From positions 292,086 through 356,085 of the forward strand of contig NZ_CVTY01000006.1 of NCBI RefSeq assembly GCF_001182045.1: a stretch of 64,000 bases of DNA, written 5' to 3'. The notes beneath the pieces were generated by a model. The model did not search any database, was not told the DNA's origin, and was given only the letters and a program-made list of their open reading frames with translations. Positions 32,772 through 40,878 of this stretch are shown here, piece by piece (the stretch's first letter is position 1; each line of letters opens with the position of its first letter). The stretch comes from Dakarella massiliensis. GTDB lineage: Bacteria; Pseudomonadota; Gammaproteobacteria; Burkholderiales; Burkholderiaceae_F. The position numbers and the translations under genes are program-made.

Positions 32772-33652
32772 CAGACGCAGGATTTCTCTCGCTTACGCCG
32801 CAGCTCGCGGCGGCTCACTGGGGATGGACGATCGCGTTCTTCCTCTGGTTCATCGGCCTCTCCGGGATGCTGATGGCGCTTTTCTACTTCGTGCGGGATA
32901 AACGGATCGCGCTCGTCTCTTTCGTCGCGTCGATCCTCGGCTGCGTCTTTGTGCTCTCGCACCTCGCGCGGCTCACGAATCTCCCGTTCGCGGCGTTTAA
33001 CGCGTTGATCAGCGGGAGCCTCAACTTCGGCTCCTGGATGCTGATTGGTATCTGCCTCTTAGGCGTGCAGGCGGTGCTGACGCTTGTCGCGACCGCCGTG
33101 CTCTACGGGAAATTTAAGCCCGGCTGGGCCCCGATCTTCACGGAACGGAAGGCGGTTCCGGTGCTGCTCGCCGTGGTCGGTGTCGCGGTCACGGTGTACT
33201 CCGGGTTCCTCCTCACGCAGGCGTCCGGCGTCACCTTCTGGCACACGGCGCTGATCCCGATCCTCTGGGTGCTTTCGGGCCTTGGCTGCGCGCTCGCGGT
33301 CTGGGAGTTCCTCGGGTTCCGGGATAAGAAGGCGCTTCCGGGCACGGCCCGGACGGCCGGCATCGTGATTGAGGTGTCGGAGCTTCTCGCGCTCTTCGCG
33401 CTCCTGCAGGTCAGGGCGAGTTTCTCGACTCCGGGCGCGAAAGCGGGTGCCATGAGCCTGATTTCCGGTGACTGGGCCGCGATGTTCTGGATCGGCGCGG
33501 TGGCGGCCGGGATCCTCCTCCCGCTCGCGATCCGGGTGTTCGGGGAAAAAGCGAAGTTCGCGGCTCCGCTCTGCGCGGTTCTCGCGCTCGCCGGTGCTCT
33601 CTGCATCCGGGCGTCGGTGCTCTTCGCCGGATACTTTGATCCGCTCGTCTGA
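32768..33652 (+). CDS. DmsC-type membrane anchor subunit
   Basis: A 294-residue polytopic membrane protein with about eight hydrophobic segments, resembling DmsC rather than NrfD. It would anchor the complex and take electrons from menaquinol. The N-terminus TDAGFLSLTPQLAAAHWGWTIAFFLWFIGLSGMLMAL recalls the DmsC/PsrC first helix. The ATGA overlap with the ferredoxin shows translational coupling. A terminator follows at 33754-33790. Confidence 0.8.
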   Translation: MTDAGFLSLTPQLAAAHWGWTIAFFLWFIGLSGMLMALFYFVRDKRIALVSFVASILGCVFVLSHLARLTNLPFAAFNALISGSLNFGSWMLIGICLLGVQAVLTLVATAVLYGKFKPGWAPIFTERKAVPVLLAVVGVAVTVYSGFLLTQASGVTFWHTALIPILWVLSGLGCALAVWEFLGFRDKKALPGTARTAGIVIEVSELLALFALLQVRASFSTPGAKAGAMSLISGDWAAMFWIGAVAAGILLPLAIRVFGEKAKFAAPLCAVLALAGALCIRASVLFAGYFDPLV

Positions 33653-33753
33653 GTTCTGCGCGCCTCCGGCGGCTTTTAGGGGACAGGGCCGCCAGAGGAC
33701 TTTTTTAAAGATTCATTGATTGATTGATTGACTTATCTTTTGCTTGACTTGAA

Positions 33754-33790
33754 GGGCCCAGGGGCGCGCCGCCCGGGGCCCTCTTTTTTT
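33754..33790 (+). terminator. Terminator of the molybdoenzyme operon
   Basis: GGGCCC (33754-33759) and GGGCCC (33776-33781) flank GC-rich inner pairs, followed by CTTTTTTT. Just upstream, TGATTGATTGATTGA is a short 4-bp tandem repeat (about 33717-33731); a shorter version occurs at 51234-51244. The rest of 33791-34070 is AT-rich and otherwise empty. Confidence 0.8.
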
Positions 33791-34070
33791 GGGGCTCACC
33801 CATAGGGTCAGAATGATGACATAACGAATAACGATAATGTTTCTCGGCTAATTTCTGGTTATGAAAAGAAAATTTCTGTCAACTGATAACAGCGTTAAAT
33901 ATTGAAAAAAACCGGTTTCCATTTGAAAGAAATAACAGAATTGCAAAAAGTCTCGCCTTCCGGAAATTTCTCCAATACCATATGGCACATAGGTAGTAGG
34001 CAGAAACCCCCGATTCCCACAGAATCGATTAAACCGGCCCAACGGCTTAACTCAAAAAAAAGGCGCAGAC

Positions 34071-34721
34071 ATGAAGAAAAGCGTTTTCCTGATGATCCTG
34101 ATCACCGTCCTCGCGTGGGGCGCGACCCTTTGGCTCGATCCCCCGGCCCCGAATATGCGGGGCCTGATGCACGAGGTCTATTACCTGGACGGGCTCCTCG
34201 CCTGGGAGGCGTTCGCGGGCGCGATCCTTCTGATGACACAGCCGCGGCTCGTGGCCGGGCTCACCGGGGCGAGCTTCCCCGAGATCGGTTTCTGGCATAA
34301 GGCGCTCGGCGTCTCCGCGATCCTCCTCTCCCTCATCCACTGGGGCACCCGCATGATCTTTTCGCCGCTCGTCGAGCCGTTCGCGACGGAACCCGTGCCG
34401 CGTATTGTGCGTCACGCGGCGGAAGGCGGCTTCTCCGCGTTCTGGGGCGCGCTGCGACCGTTCGCTGAGACGAGCGGTCTCGTGCTCACGATCGCGGCCT
34501 GCGTTCTCGTGATCCTCGCCGTGATTCCGCTCCTGAAGGGCAAATACCTCTGGATGCAGGTTCACCGGCTGCTTGGCATTGTCTTCATCGCTCTCACGAT
34601 CCACTCGATCCGCCTCATTGAGACGTCGGATCTCCTGATGCCGCTCGGGATCCTCACGATCCTCGTCACGATCGTCGGCGTGATCTGCTCTGTGACCGCG
34701 TTCCTCCCGAAGAAATACTGA
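34071..34721 (+). CDS. Ferric-reductase-like heme b membrane protein
   Basis: A 216-residue protein with about five or six membrane helices. Two helices each carry a pair of His 13-14 residues apart: FWHKALGVSAILLSLIHWG and QVHRLLGIVFIALTIHSIRL, the bis-heme pattern of ferric-reductase/YedZ-type domains. The FAD/NAD(P)H module of full-length ferric reductases is absent, so it is a membrane-only b-type cytochrome. It could deliver electrons to periplasmic flavoproteins or receive them; it lies downstream of the molybdoenzyme operon, after a terminator, so it is a separate unit. A strong terminator follows. Confidence 0.75.
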   Translation: MKKSVFLMILITVLAWGATLWLDPPAPNMRGLMHEVYYLDGLLAWEAFAGAILLMTQPRLVAGLTGASFPEIGFWHKALGVSAILLSLIHWGTRMIFSPLVEPFATEPVPRIVRHAAEGGFSAFWGALRPFAETSGLVLTIAACVLVILAVIPLLKGKYLWMQVHRLLGIVFIALTIHSIRLIETSDLLMPLGILTILVTIVGVICSVTAFLPKKY

Positions 34722-34742
34722 TCAGGCGTTTCTTTAAAAGCC

Positions 34743-34786
34743 AAAAAAGATCCCGCGGATTGGACAGAATCCGCGGGATCTTTTTT
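34743..34786. terminator. Bidirectional intrinsic terminator
   Basis: A 13-bp perfect stem (GATCCCGCGGATT 34749-34761 with its complement 34768-34780) is flanked by AAAAAA and TTTTTT. Confidence 0.85.
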
Positions 34787-34821
34787 CGCCGGAAGGAAAG
34801 ACCGGCGTGATTTTGGAAAGC

Positions 34822-34895
34822 AAAAAAGCTTCTTCAGCGAGGTGAGCTGAAGAGGATAAGAGAAACGGGTCCCAGGGACAGAGGAGACCCGTTTT
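34822..34895 (-). terminator. Two minus-strand hairpins after the HTH gene
   Basis: AAACGGGTC (34863-34871) pairs with GACCCGTTT (34886-34894); CTTCAGC (34832-34838) pairs with GCTGAAG (34846-34852), followed on the minus strand by AAGCTTTTTT. Together they end the HTH transcript. Confidence 0.65.
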
Positions 34896-34900
34896 ATGAA

Positions 34901-35262
34901 TCAGAGAGACGCTGACTGAGTATCGCGGACCGAGGAGACCGCGGTTCTCGTGCGGCGATGACGCCAGGGGTGCGTGAAGCGCTGTAGAGTCCGCAGCGGG
35001 AACTTCAGTCCGGTTCTTTCCTCAAGAATCGGGAGCATCGCGGTGCAGCGTTTATTGCAGGAATTGAAGATCGCTCTCACTTCCGCGCGGTTATTGCGCA
35101 GATAAGCGAGCTGCGGTGTTTCATATCCCTTGAATTCTGTCTCACGGAGATACCGTCTGACAGTATTCCTGGAGATATTGAGGATCTTGCAGATCGTTTT
35201 GATTGACGCGTGCTCTTTCTCGTAGAGTTCGTGGATCCGGGCTACTTTATTTTTTTCAGCAT
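34901..35262 (-). pseudogene. Orphan HTH protein (IS21/IstA-like N-terminal domain), frame-shifted at A7
   Basis: The frame reads KVARIHELYEKEHASIKTICKILNISRNTVRRYLRETEFKGYETPQLAYLRNN... to SLRDTQ-like end (stop 34901-34903). Residues about 17-45 are a helix-turn-helix like that of IS21-type transposases or small orphan regulators. The only start with a ribosome site is ATG 35262 (AGGAGG 5 bp upstream). But from it, ATG CTG AAA AAA ATA AAG TAG stops at codon 7; a -1 shift in the seven-A run, or an original eight-A run, gives one 120-residue protein. Either programmed slippage, poly-A phase variation, or loss. No DDE transposase domain or istB-like gene adjoins. Confidence 0.6.
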
Positions 35263-35885
35263 CTCGCCTCCTATGGAGGTAATGTTCTTAACACTATGAT
35301 AGAACAATTTTTTATGTTTTTTGTTACGGGAGGGTAAATTCTCTCGTTATGGGTAGTTTCCTACTCCCCGATTCGGGTGATGCAGGGTTCGTTTCCTGTT
35401 CTTTGAAACAGAACCGTCCCCACAGTTCTGTACGGCACTGAAGGCTTATTTTTAACACGGAATACCGGTTTTAAGGGGTTTTGGAGGTTGATAACGTCGG
35501 TAGCATGAAGATAACTAGCGGCGATGGTAGTTCTGTAAAAAACAGGAACTATTACCATTTACAAAGAAAAAAGCGAAGAGAAACTGCCTGAAAGTGTTGC
35601 GTTTCGAGAGGTGCCTGAGAGCGTCAGGTTTACCGTTTCCTTGCTTTTCTTTGGATCACGGTAAAGCGGCGGCCCGTTTCCCCAAGGTATAGCTGAGGGA
35701 ACCGGAGAAAGGCGTATTCCGGGGACCCTTGGGAAAAAAAGAGGTCCGGTTCCTCGTGAGAACCGGACCCTGATCAAGAAATCCCCGGCAGGGGAGATCA
35801 TTCGGGAAAGGCGGCGCGGAAGAGCCGTACTCGGGAGCTCAATTCCATTAGGGCTGATCCGCGCCGCGGGCAAAAGAGAAAGCGG
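35263..35885. other. Intergenic region with terminator
   Basis: 623 bp without a supported gene. It contains the AT-rich upstream region of the HTH gene (35290-35340) and, at 35734-35769, a minus-strand terminator of the following flavoprotein (GGTCCGGTT with AACCGGACC, then a T-run). Confidence 0.5.
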
Positions 35886-37412
35886 TTACGCCTCGTCCAT
35901 CACCGCCTGACCGCAGATGCGGCCGTTCACGAGGCAGTCAAGCACCGCGCAGGAGCCAAGGCGCACCGCGCCATGGACGCCGCCGGTCGATTCGCCCGCT
36001 GCGTAAAGCCCCGGGATCGGCTTATCGTTCGTGCAGTCGAGCGCCCGGCCCTTCATATCGGTGAGGATGCCGCCCATGCAGTGGTGGACCTTCGGCGAGA
36101 GCTTCGAGCAGTACCAGGGACCGTTCACCATCGGCTTGCAGTCTTTGTTGATATAGCGGTTCAGCGGATCCTTACCGGCTTTGAGACCGGCGTTGTATTC
36201 ATCAACCGTCTTCTGAAGCGCGGCTTCCGGAATATGGAATTTCTCGGCCATCGCTTTCAAGGTCGGGAATTCGTACACCACGCCGCGCTCCAGCTGCTTC
36301 GCGAGGATGTTGTGGTGGATCTGCTGTATCATCTCGATCCCTTCCTTATTCGCGACCGCGATGCAGAGCTGACCCTTGTTCGCTGCGTTGATCACGGCGT
36401 CCGCCCGGACCTTGCGGTTCGCGAGCTCATCAACGAAGCGCTTCCCGGTCGCGCAATTGACCCAAATCCCGAACATCGCGGCGGCGCTCTGCGCGAAATA
36501 GAGCGCGATTCCCATGCCTTTTACATCCGGGCTGTTCCAGGGACCGCACTGAATCCAATCGGCCTGAATGATCTGGCAGCCAATACGGTTTGCCTCGCGC
36601 CAGCCTTCGCTTGTCGCGCCCGGCTGATTTGTGGTCTGGAACTTATCGGTGAGTTTCGGATCCTGGTGCATGCGGTAGGCGACGTCAGCACCGAAACCGC
36701 CGTAGCAGAGGATCACGCCTTTCTTCGCGCGGATGTACTTCACGCGGCCCGAGGTGTTGTCGCGGAACTTGTAGCCCTCGCGGACTTTCAGACCCTTCAC
36801 GCGGCCATCGGTATCGCGGATGATTGTTTCCATGAAGACCCGGGTGCGGAGCGGGATCCCGAGCTCTTTGCACTTCGCGATCTGCTTCGTCACGATCGCG
36901 GAGCCGGAGCCGTTTCCGGTAATCGCGCAGCGGGGAACCGAGTGACCGCCTTCCTGCACGAGGTGATCCATGTTCCATTCGACGCCGAGCTCATCCCGCG
37001 TCCACTGCCAGGTGGGGAGCGCCTGGTTCACGAGCGTGCGGACTTTGTTGGGATCGTTCAGCCCCTGGCCCTCACGCAGCATGTCTTCAGCGAGGAGTTC
37101 CGGCGTGTCCTTGATCCCATTCTTCTTCTGCATCGGGGATCCGGGAACCGCCATAATGCCGCCGTTGATGATGGAGTTGTCGCCAAGCGTCCGCATCTTT
37201 TCGAGAACGACGACGTTCGCGCCTTTCTTTTTCGCTTCAAGCGCCGCCGCGAGCCCGGCAAAACCCGAGCCGACGATCAGCACATCCATCTCTTCATCCC
37301 ACTTTGCGGGCATCGGGTCGTAGGGCTTCGCCTCCGCAGCCGGTGCCAGCATCGCGCCAAGCCCCATCGCCGTCCCGGTTCCCAGGAACGCTCTTCTCGA
37401 AAGATCCGCCAT
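35886..37412 (-). CDS. Tat-exported flavocytochrome-c-type flavoprotein
   Basis: A 508-residue exported flavoprotein of the fumarate/urocanate reductase superfamily. Twin-arginine signal (MADLSRRAFLGTGTAMGLGAMLAPAAEA), unlike the Sec signals of its relatives here, so it is folded with FAD before export. FAD fold MDVLIVGSGFAGLAAALEAKKKGANVVVLEK; cap with GKRFVDELANRK; KVHHCMGGILTD and C-terminal FAD contacts GLYAAGESTGGVHGAVRLGSCAVLDCLVNGR. The TRD of the other paralogues' active-site loop is changed to NRK, suggesting another substrate. It lacks heme and FMN domains. ATG 37412 lies 6 bp after GGAG; ATG 37418 is directly adjacent to it. The LysR gene upstream on the same strand is its likely regulator. 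Confidence 0.82.
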   Translation of the reverse strand: MADLSRRAFLGTGTAMGLGAMLAPAAEAKPYDPMPAKWDEEMDVLIVGSGFAGLAAALEAKKKGANVVVLEKMRTLGDNSIINGGIMAVPGSPMQKKNGIKDTPELLAEDMLREGQGLNDPNKVRTLVNQALPTWQWTRDELGVEWNMDHLVQEGGHSVPRCAITGNGSGSAIVTKQIAKCKELGIPLRTRVFMETIIRDTDGRVKGLKVREGYKFRDNTSGRVKYIRAKKGVILCYGGFGADVAYRMHQDPKLTDKFQTTNQPGATSEGWREANRIGCQIIQADWIQCGPWNSPDVKGMGIALYFAQSAAAMFGIWVNCATGKRFVDELANRKVRADAVINAANKGQLCIAVANKEGIEMIQQIHHNILAKQLERGVVYEFPTLKAMAEKFHIPEAALQKTVDEYNAGLKAGKDPLNRYINKDCKPMVNGPWYCSKLSPKVHHCMGGILTDMKGRALDCTNDKPIPGLYAAGESTGGVHGAVRLGSCAVLDCLVNGRICGQAVMDEA

Positions 37413-37530
37413 ATCCATCTCCTCTCAATACTTCAGTATCTGGGGCGCGCGGACTTCTCTCCAAATCGCGCGCCGTTAGAAAAAAGTGTACGAAGCGGGC
37501 AACGGCGGAGGTACAGCGATTCTGCTTGAA

Positions 37531-37553
37531 GAGATTGTGATTTTCACAATCTC
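37531..37553. promoter_or_regulatory. Perfect 10-bp inverted repeat before the flavoprotein
   Basis: GAGATTGTGA (37531-37540) and TCACAATCTC (37544-37553) are separated by three bases. It lies between the LysR gene and the flavoprotein, about 120 bp before the latter's start, and has the T-N11-A form of LysR sites. CRP uses the same half-site but a 6-bp spacer. Confidence 0.6.
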
Positions 37554-37633
37554 TGAAGCCAAAACCTCGTAAGAAAGGATTAGAAAAAAGGAGGAGAGAG
37601 GGAATTGAGTGAGACGAGCGAATGCCCCAAGAC

Positions 37634-38587
37634 CTAGAGAATCTCGGTTTCTCCGCCGAATTTGAGGAACATCGGCTTCCACCTTGCGACATTGTCGATC
37701 GTTTCACGTTCCACAATCCAGCGGCAGAACTGCATCAGTCGCTCATTATCCTGAAGGCGCGCGGTCATCACGAACGTCATCTCCCAGGGGAGCCGGTGCC
37801 AGCCGTTCAGCACGGGAACGAGGTCGCCCCGGAGGATTTCCTGCCGGCAGAGGTCGAACGACAGATCCATCGCGATCCCGGCGTCCGCCATCAGAGCGGC
37901 CTTGCAGGAGAGGGCGTCCCCCGTAAACACCACGTGCTTCGTGATGAGAGGCGCTTTCTCGTTTCCGCGGGAAAGGAAGTAGGAGGCCGGATAGTTGCGC
38001 CCGGTCCGGAGAATGAGATTGTGGTTCGTGAGGTCCTCAGGCTTCTCCGGTGTTCCGTGGCGCTTCAGGTACGCCGGCGTCGCGAGCGGGAAGTTGAGTC
38101 CTTTACCGACGGACCACATGACGAGCCCCTTGGACGGCGGCCGGTAGGGAAGGAGCGCGATATCGACGCGCCCCGAAAGCACATCCTCGTGATCACACTC
38201 ACTCATCAGATCGAATTCGAGGAGCGGATCGATCTTCTTATAGTCATTCAGCTGCTCAATGAGGTTTGAGCGTCCGACGTTCAGCGGATAACAGAGCTTG
38301 TAGCGGACCGCGTTTCCGGAGAGTGACCGAGCGATTTCGTTCACCTGGCTGAAGTACGCGAGGAGCTGCTCCGCGTGGTGGACGAGTGACTGGCCGCGCT
38401 CGGTGAGCGCCATCGGGCGTGAGTGCCGGTCGAAGAACGGGAATCCGAGATCGGTTTCGAGTGACGAGAGGAGACGGGACGCCGCCGACATATCGAGGTT
38501 CTGCTCGATCGCAGTTTCCTTGATGCTTCCCGTGCGGGCAACGGAAACGAACACGCGCCACGCTTCGAGGTAGTCCTTCGTCTGCAT
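37634..38587 (-). CDS. LysR-family regulator
   Basis: A 317-residue LysR-type regulator. HTH at about 18-50 (GSIKETAIEQNLDMSAASRLLSSLETDLGFPFFDR), then the linker helix and a periplasmic-binding-protein-like effector domain (about 95-300). With the gene at 49203 it forms a subfamily distinguished by the motif '(D/S)xSxASRLIxxLETxLG' and a Trp-rich C-terminus (FLNGWHRLPWEMTFVMTA). It lies 215 bp upstream of the Tat flavoprotein on the same strand and probably activates it in response to that enzyme's substrate. Confidence 0.9.
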   Translation of the reverse strand: MQTKDYLEAWRVFVSVARTGSIKETAIEQNLDMSAASRLLSSLETDLGFPFFDRHSRPMALTERGQSLVHHAEQLLAYFSQVNEIARSLSGNAVRYKLCYPLNVGRSNLIEQLNDYKKIDPLLEFDLMSECDHEDVLSGRVDIALLPYRPPSKGLVMWSVGKGLNFPLATPAYLKRHGTPEKPEDLTNHNLILRTGRNYPASYFLSRGNEKAPLITKHVVFTGDALSCKAALMADAGIAMDLSFDLCRQEILRGDLVPVLNGWHRLPWEMTFVMTARLQDNERLMQFCRWIVERETIDNVARWKPMFLKFGGETEIL

Positions 38588-38648
38588 GAATGATTCCCTG
38601 GAAATCCGCTCTGAACCGGAAAAGTATACTGAACCGATTTCGGTTTCA

Positions 38649-38774
38649 GGGTACGGTAAACGTTATACCGGAAGCAGGATCGACTGCGGCTCGGAACCGG
38701 AAAACGCTATCAGTTTTTATATAGATCCTGATAGTTTCTGATAGATACGCATAGCTTCTATCAGATCCTATGCA
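38649..38774. repeat. 18-mer (reverse) plus phased heptamer array 3
   Basis: GGGTACGGTAAACGTTAT (38649-38666) is the reverse complement of the 18-mer, 17 of 18 identical to the copy at 28011. The array has CTATCAG at 38707, then TATATAG 38718, CTGATAG 38728, CTGATAG 38738, CGCATAG 38748, CTATCAG 38758, CTATGCA 38768, with exact 10-bp steps from 38718. Confidence 0.75.
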
Positions 38775-38833
38775 TGAAAAACCGGTCTCGTCCATCAGGA
38801 GTGAGACCGGTCTGGAAGGGGTCGGGGCGTTCC

Positions 38834-39220
38834 TTATTCGATTTCGTCCACGCGGAGATCCTCGCCCTTCACGTGCTCCTTGTAGCGCCACCAGTTGTAT
38901 TGCCTGACGACCTCGTCCATGTTTTCTTCGGACTGATCGATCTGCTCATCGATACGTTTTTTATCGTTTTCGGCCGCCGTGATGAATTTTTTCGATTTGC
39001 TCACGTATTGGATGACCTTCTTCCGGTATTCCGCGTTGTCGCTCGCGCTCTCCGCGTTCCATGGTTCACGGGGCTGCTCAATATCGAGAGCCTTTTCGGC
39101 GGACGGATAATTATCAAAAACGGTTTCTTCGAAGTTGCTGGGGCCCGGCACCCAGGCAAAGGAGGGAGAGGCGGTTCCGAAGAGCAGCATGGCGGCTGCC
39201 GCGAGAGTGAGGACTTTCAT
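38834..39220 (-). CDS. Small exported helical protein of unknown function
   Basis: A 128-residue protein with a Sec signal (MKVLTLAAAAMLLFGTASPSFA). The mature part is polar and largely helical (YRKKVIQYVSKSKKFITAAENDKKRIDEQIDQSEENMDEVVRQYNWWRYKEH), with a possible coiled coil at about 68-105. It has no cysteine and no motif I recognise. It lies between two phased-heptamer arrays. A Shine-Dalgarno (AAGGAG) lies 6-7 bp before the ATG. The upstream 39221-39506 region is AT-rich and otherwise empty. Confidence 0.65.
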   Translation of the reverse strand: MKVLTLAAAAMLLFGTASPSFAWVPGPSNFEETVFDNYPSAEKALDIEQPREPWNAESASDNAEYRKKVIQYVSKSKKFITAAENDKKRIDEQIDQSEENMDEVVRQYNWWRYKEHVKGEDLRVDEIE

Positions 39221-39506
39221 GATGAGCTCCTTCTCATTGATTGGATAAAGTTATTCTAGAAAATATCTATCTTTTTCAGGGCTCAAAGTCACTCATTGAT
39301 GGAATTATTAACGTAACTTAATAGTTGTAAGCGGAAATCCATAGAAATCGTCAATAATTCCACGGGTCTTATAGAGGAAATTAATTTCTGAGAGCCTTGC
39401 TTTACGAGGGATTTTTGCCACGCGGTCTCAGACTTTCTTTTTTCTGTTCTCTTATTGTTTGCTACTATTCACGTTCGTTTCTTTCTTATAGACGCAGGCG
39501 CTTGAA

Positions 39507-39710
39507 ATGCAGATGTTCTTCGTTGTTGTTCTCGCGATTCTTACCGTGATCTCGTGGTACGGCTTTATCCGCTGCATGGTGAATCCGAACTGGCTGAGGC
39601 AGAAGGGCGAGGAGGCGCACGGCCGCCGCTACTACGCGATCAAGCTCCTGCCGCTCGCGCTCATCGCGACCGCGGTCTTAATCTCTGAAGCGCTGACGAT
39701 CTGGCACTGA
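39507..39710 (+). CDS. Small two-helix membrane protein
   Basis: A 67-residue protein with two predicted membrane helices (MFFVVVLAILTVISWYGFI and LLPLALIATAVLISEALTI) joined by a basic loop (RQKGEEAHGRRYYAIK). No family is recognised. It uses codons like its neighbours, so it is probably real. Heptamer array 4 begins on its stop codon. Confidence 0.55.
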   Translation: MQMFFVVVLAILTVISWYGFIRCMVNPNWLRQKGEEAHGRRYYAIKLLPLALIATAVLISEALTIWH

Positions 39711-39754
39711 TAGATCCTGATAGCAGCTGATAGAAACTTAATAATTTCTATTAG
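39707..39754. repeat. Phased heptamer array 4
   Basis: CTGATAG starts at 39707, 39717 and 39727, followed by CTTAATA 39737 and CTATTAG 39748. The first three steps are exactly 10 bp. The first copy overlaps the TGA of the preceding small gene. Confidence 0.7.
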
Positions 39755-39779
39755 CCTTTCAGACTTCGAGGTAAACGAG

Positions 39780-39810
39780 AACCCCGTTTTGGAATAACCA
39801 AAGCGGGGTT
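39780..39810. terminator. Hairpin after the glycosyltransferase
   Basis: AACCCCG...CGGGGTT form (39780-39786 with 39804-39810), with inner TTTTGG/CCAAA pairs. The T-tract on the minus strand is weak. Confidence 0.5.
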
Positions 39811-39831
39811 TAATCGTTATTTTCGGTTCGA

Positions 39832-40878
39832 TCAGCAGTGCCGGTACTTGAAGAGTGTGAGACCGAACTTAATGGCGAACCAAATCCCGGAGCCGGTCTT
39901 CGGCAGCCCCTGCCAGAAAAGCGCGGGGGTGTATTCCGGGCACCAGACTTTCGCCATCAGTTTCCGGTCCGCCGGAGCGACGCGGTGCTTAAGGATTCCG
40001 TAAAAGTGACGCGTTTCAAAGGCACAGTGGTCAATCAGAGCGTCTGCCACATCGGGGTGTTCCGGGCGGAGCTTCGCTGCCATCCGAACAAGAGACCGGA
40101 TGATATGCATGTAGGAATATCCGTGGCGCTTGCCGACACGGGGTTTCTTAGAGTTACTGACTGAAGCGGACCACACGCGATAGGCGACAAAGATATCGCG
40201 CGAAAACACCATGAGGGGATTTTCGACCGCGAGATCGGCGGTCCAGAACACATCCTGATGGAAGATGTTCCGGGGCGGGAAACGCAGTTTCCGTTCATTT
40301 ACCCAGGAGCGACGCGCAAACTGAATCCAGCAGTAGTGCACCCAGTGATGGCGGCGGATGGAATCTTTCATCCACTCAAAGGCCGGCATCGTCGTTCCGG
40401 TTTCAGGAAGCTCAGGAATCCTCGGAGTCATGCCGTCAGGCGTCTTCGGAGCCGGTGCGCCATCTCGGTGATCGGTGAACTCTACATAGTTCCCAAAGAT
40501 CCAGTCGACTTTCGGATTCTCACCAAGCTTCAGAACCTTCTCAAGCGTTCCCGGCATCAGGATGTCGTCGCCATCGAGGAACCCGATCCAGGTGCCGCGC
40601 GCTGCCTCAATGCCATTATTGCGGGCAGGACCGCAGCCGCGGTTTTCCTGATGAATGACGCGGAAACGGGGGTCTGAAGCCGCGTAGGATTTCGCCACTT
40701 CAAGTGTGTTATCCCGGCTTCCGTCATCCACGATGATGAACTCAAACCGGGGATCGTCCTTTGCGCTCTGAGACGCCAGGGAATCCAGCGTCTCAGGGAG
40801 TTTCTCCGCGACGTTATAAGCCGGGATGATGACGGAAATGAGAGTGGAAGTGGGTTTCTGGGTTTCGCTCGACGACAT
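39832..40878 (-). CDS. Family 2 glycosyltransferase
   Basis: A 348-residue GT-A glycosyltransferase using a nucleotide sugar. N-terminal catalytic domain: VIIPAYNVAEKLPETLDSLASQ, FIIVDDGSRDNT (about 46-57) and GFLDGDDILMPG, the D-x-D metal site (about 105-107). The remaining 150 residues form a specificity and membrane-association region rich in Trp. It is co-transcribed with the UDP-sugar dehydrogenase: the upstream stop and this start overlap as TGATG. It likely builds a surface polysaccharide or capsule. Confidence 0.88.
   Translation of the reverse strand: MSSSETQKPTSTLISVIIPAYNVAEKLPETLDSLASQSAKDDPRFEFIIVDDGSRDNTLEVAKSYAASDPRFRVIHQENRGCGPARNNGIEAARGTWIGFLDGDDILMPGTLEKVLKLGENPKVDWIFGNYVEFTDHRDGAPAPKTPDGMTPRIPELPETGTTMPAFEWMKDSIRRHHWVHYCWIQFARRSWVNERKLRFPPRNIFHQDVFWTADLAVENPLMVFSRDIFVAYRVWSASVSNSKKPRVGKRHGYSYMHIIRSLVRMAAKLRPEHPDVADALIDHCAFETRHFYGILKHRVAPADRKLMAKVWCPEYTPALFWQGLPKTGSGIWFAIKFGLTLFKYRHC

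Noticed and set aside
33711..33735. FNR site in the TGATTGATTGATTGA stretch
   Set aside because: It is a 4-bp tandem repeat downstream of the operon, without the TTGAT-N4-ATCAA spacing.
34743..35280. Complete insertion sequence around the HTH gene
   Set aside because: No DDE transposase domain, no terminal inverted repeats and no target-site duplication seen.
35973..37529. 518-codon open frame antisense to the Tat flavoprotein
   Set aside because: The minus strand has the FAD fold, Tat signal and ribosome site; this frame has none.
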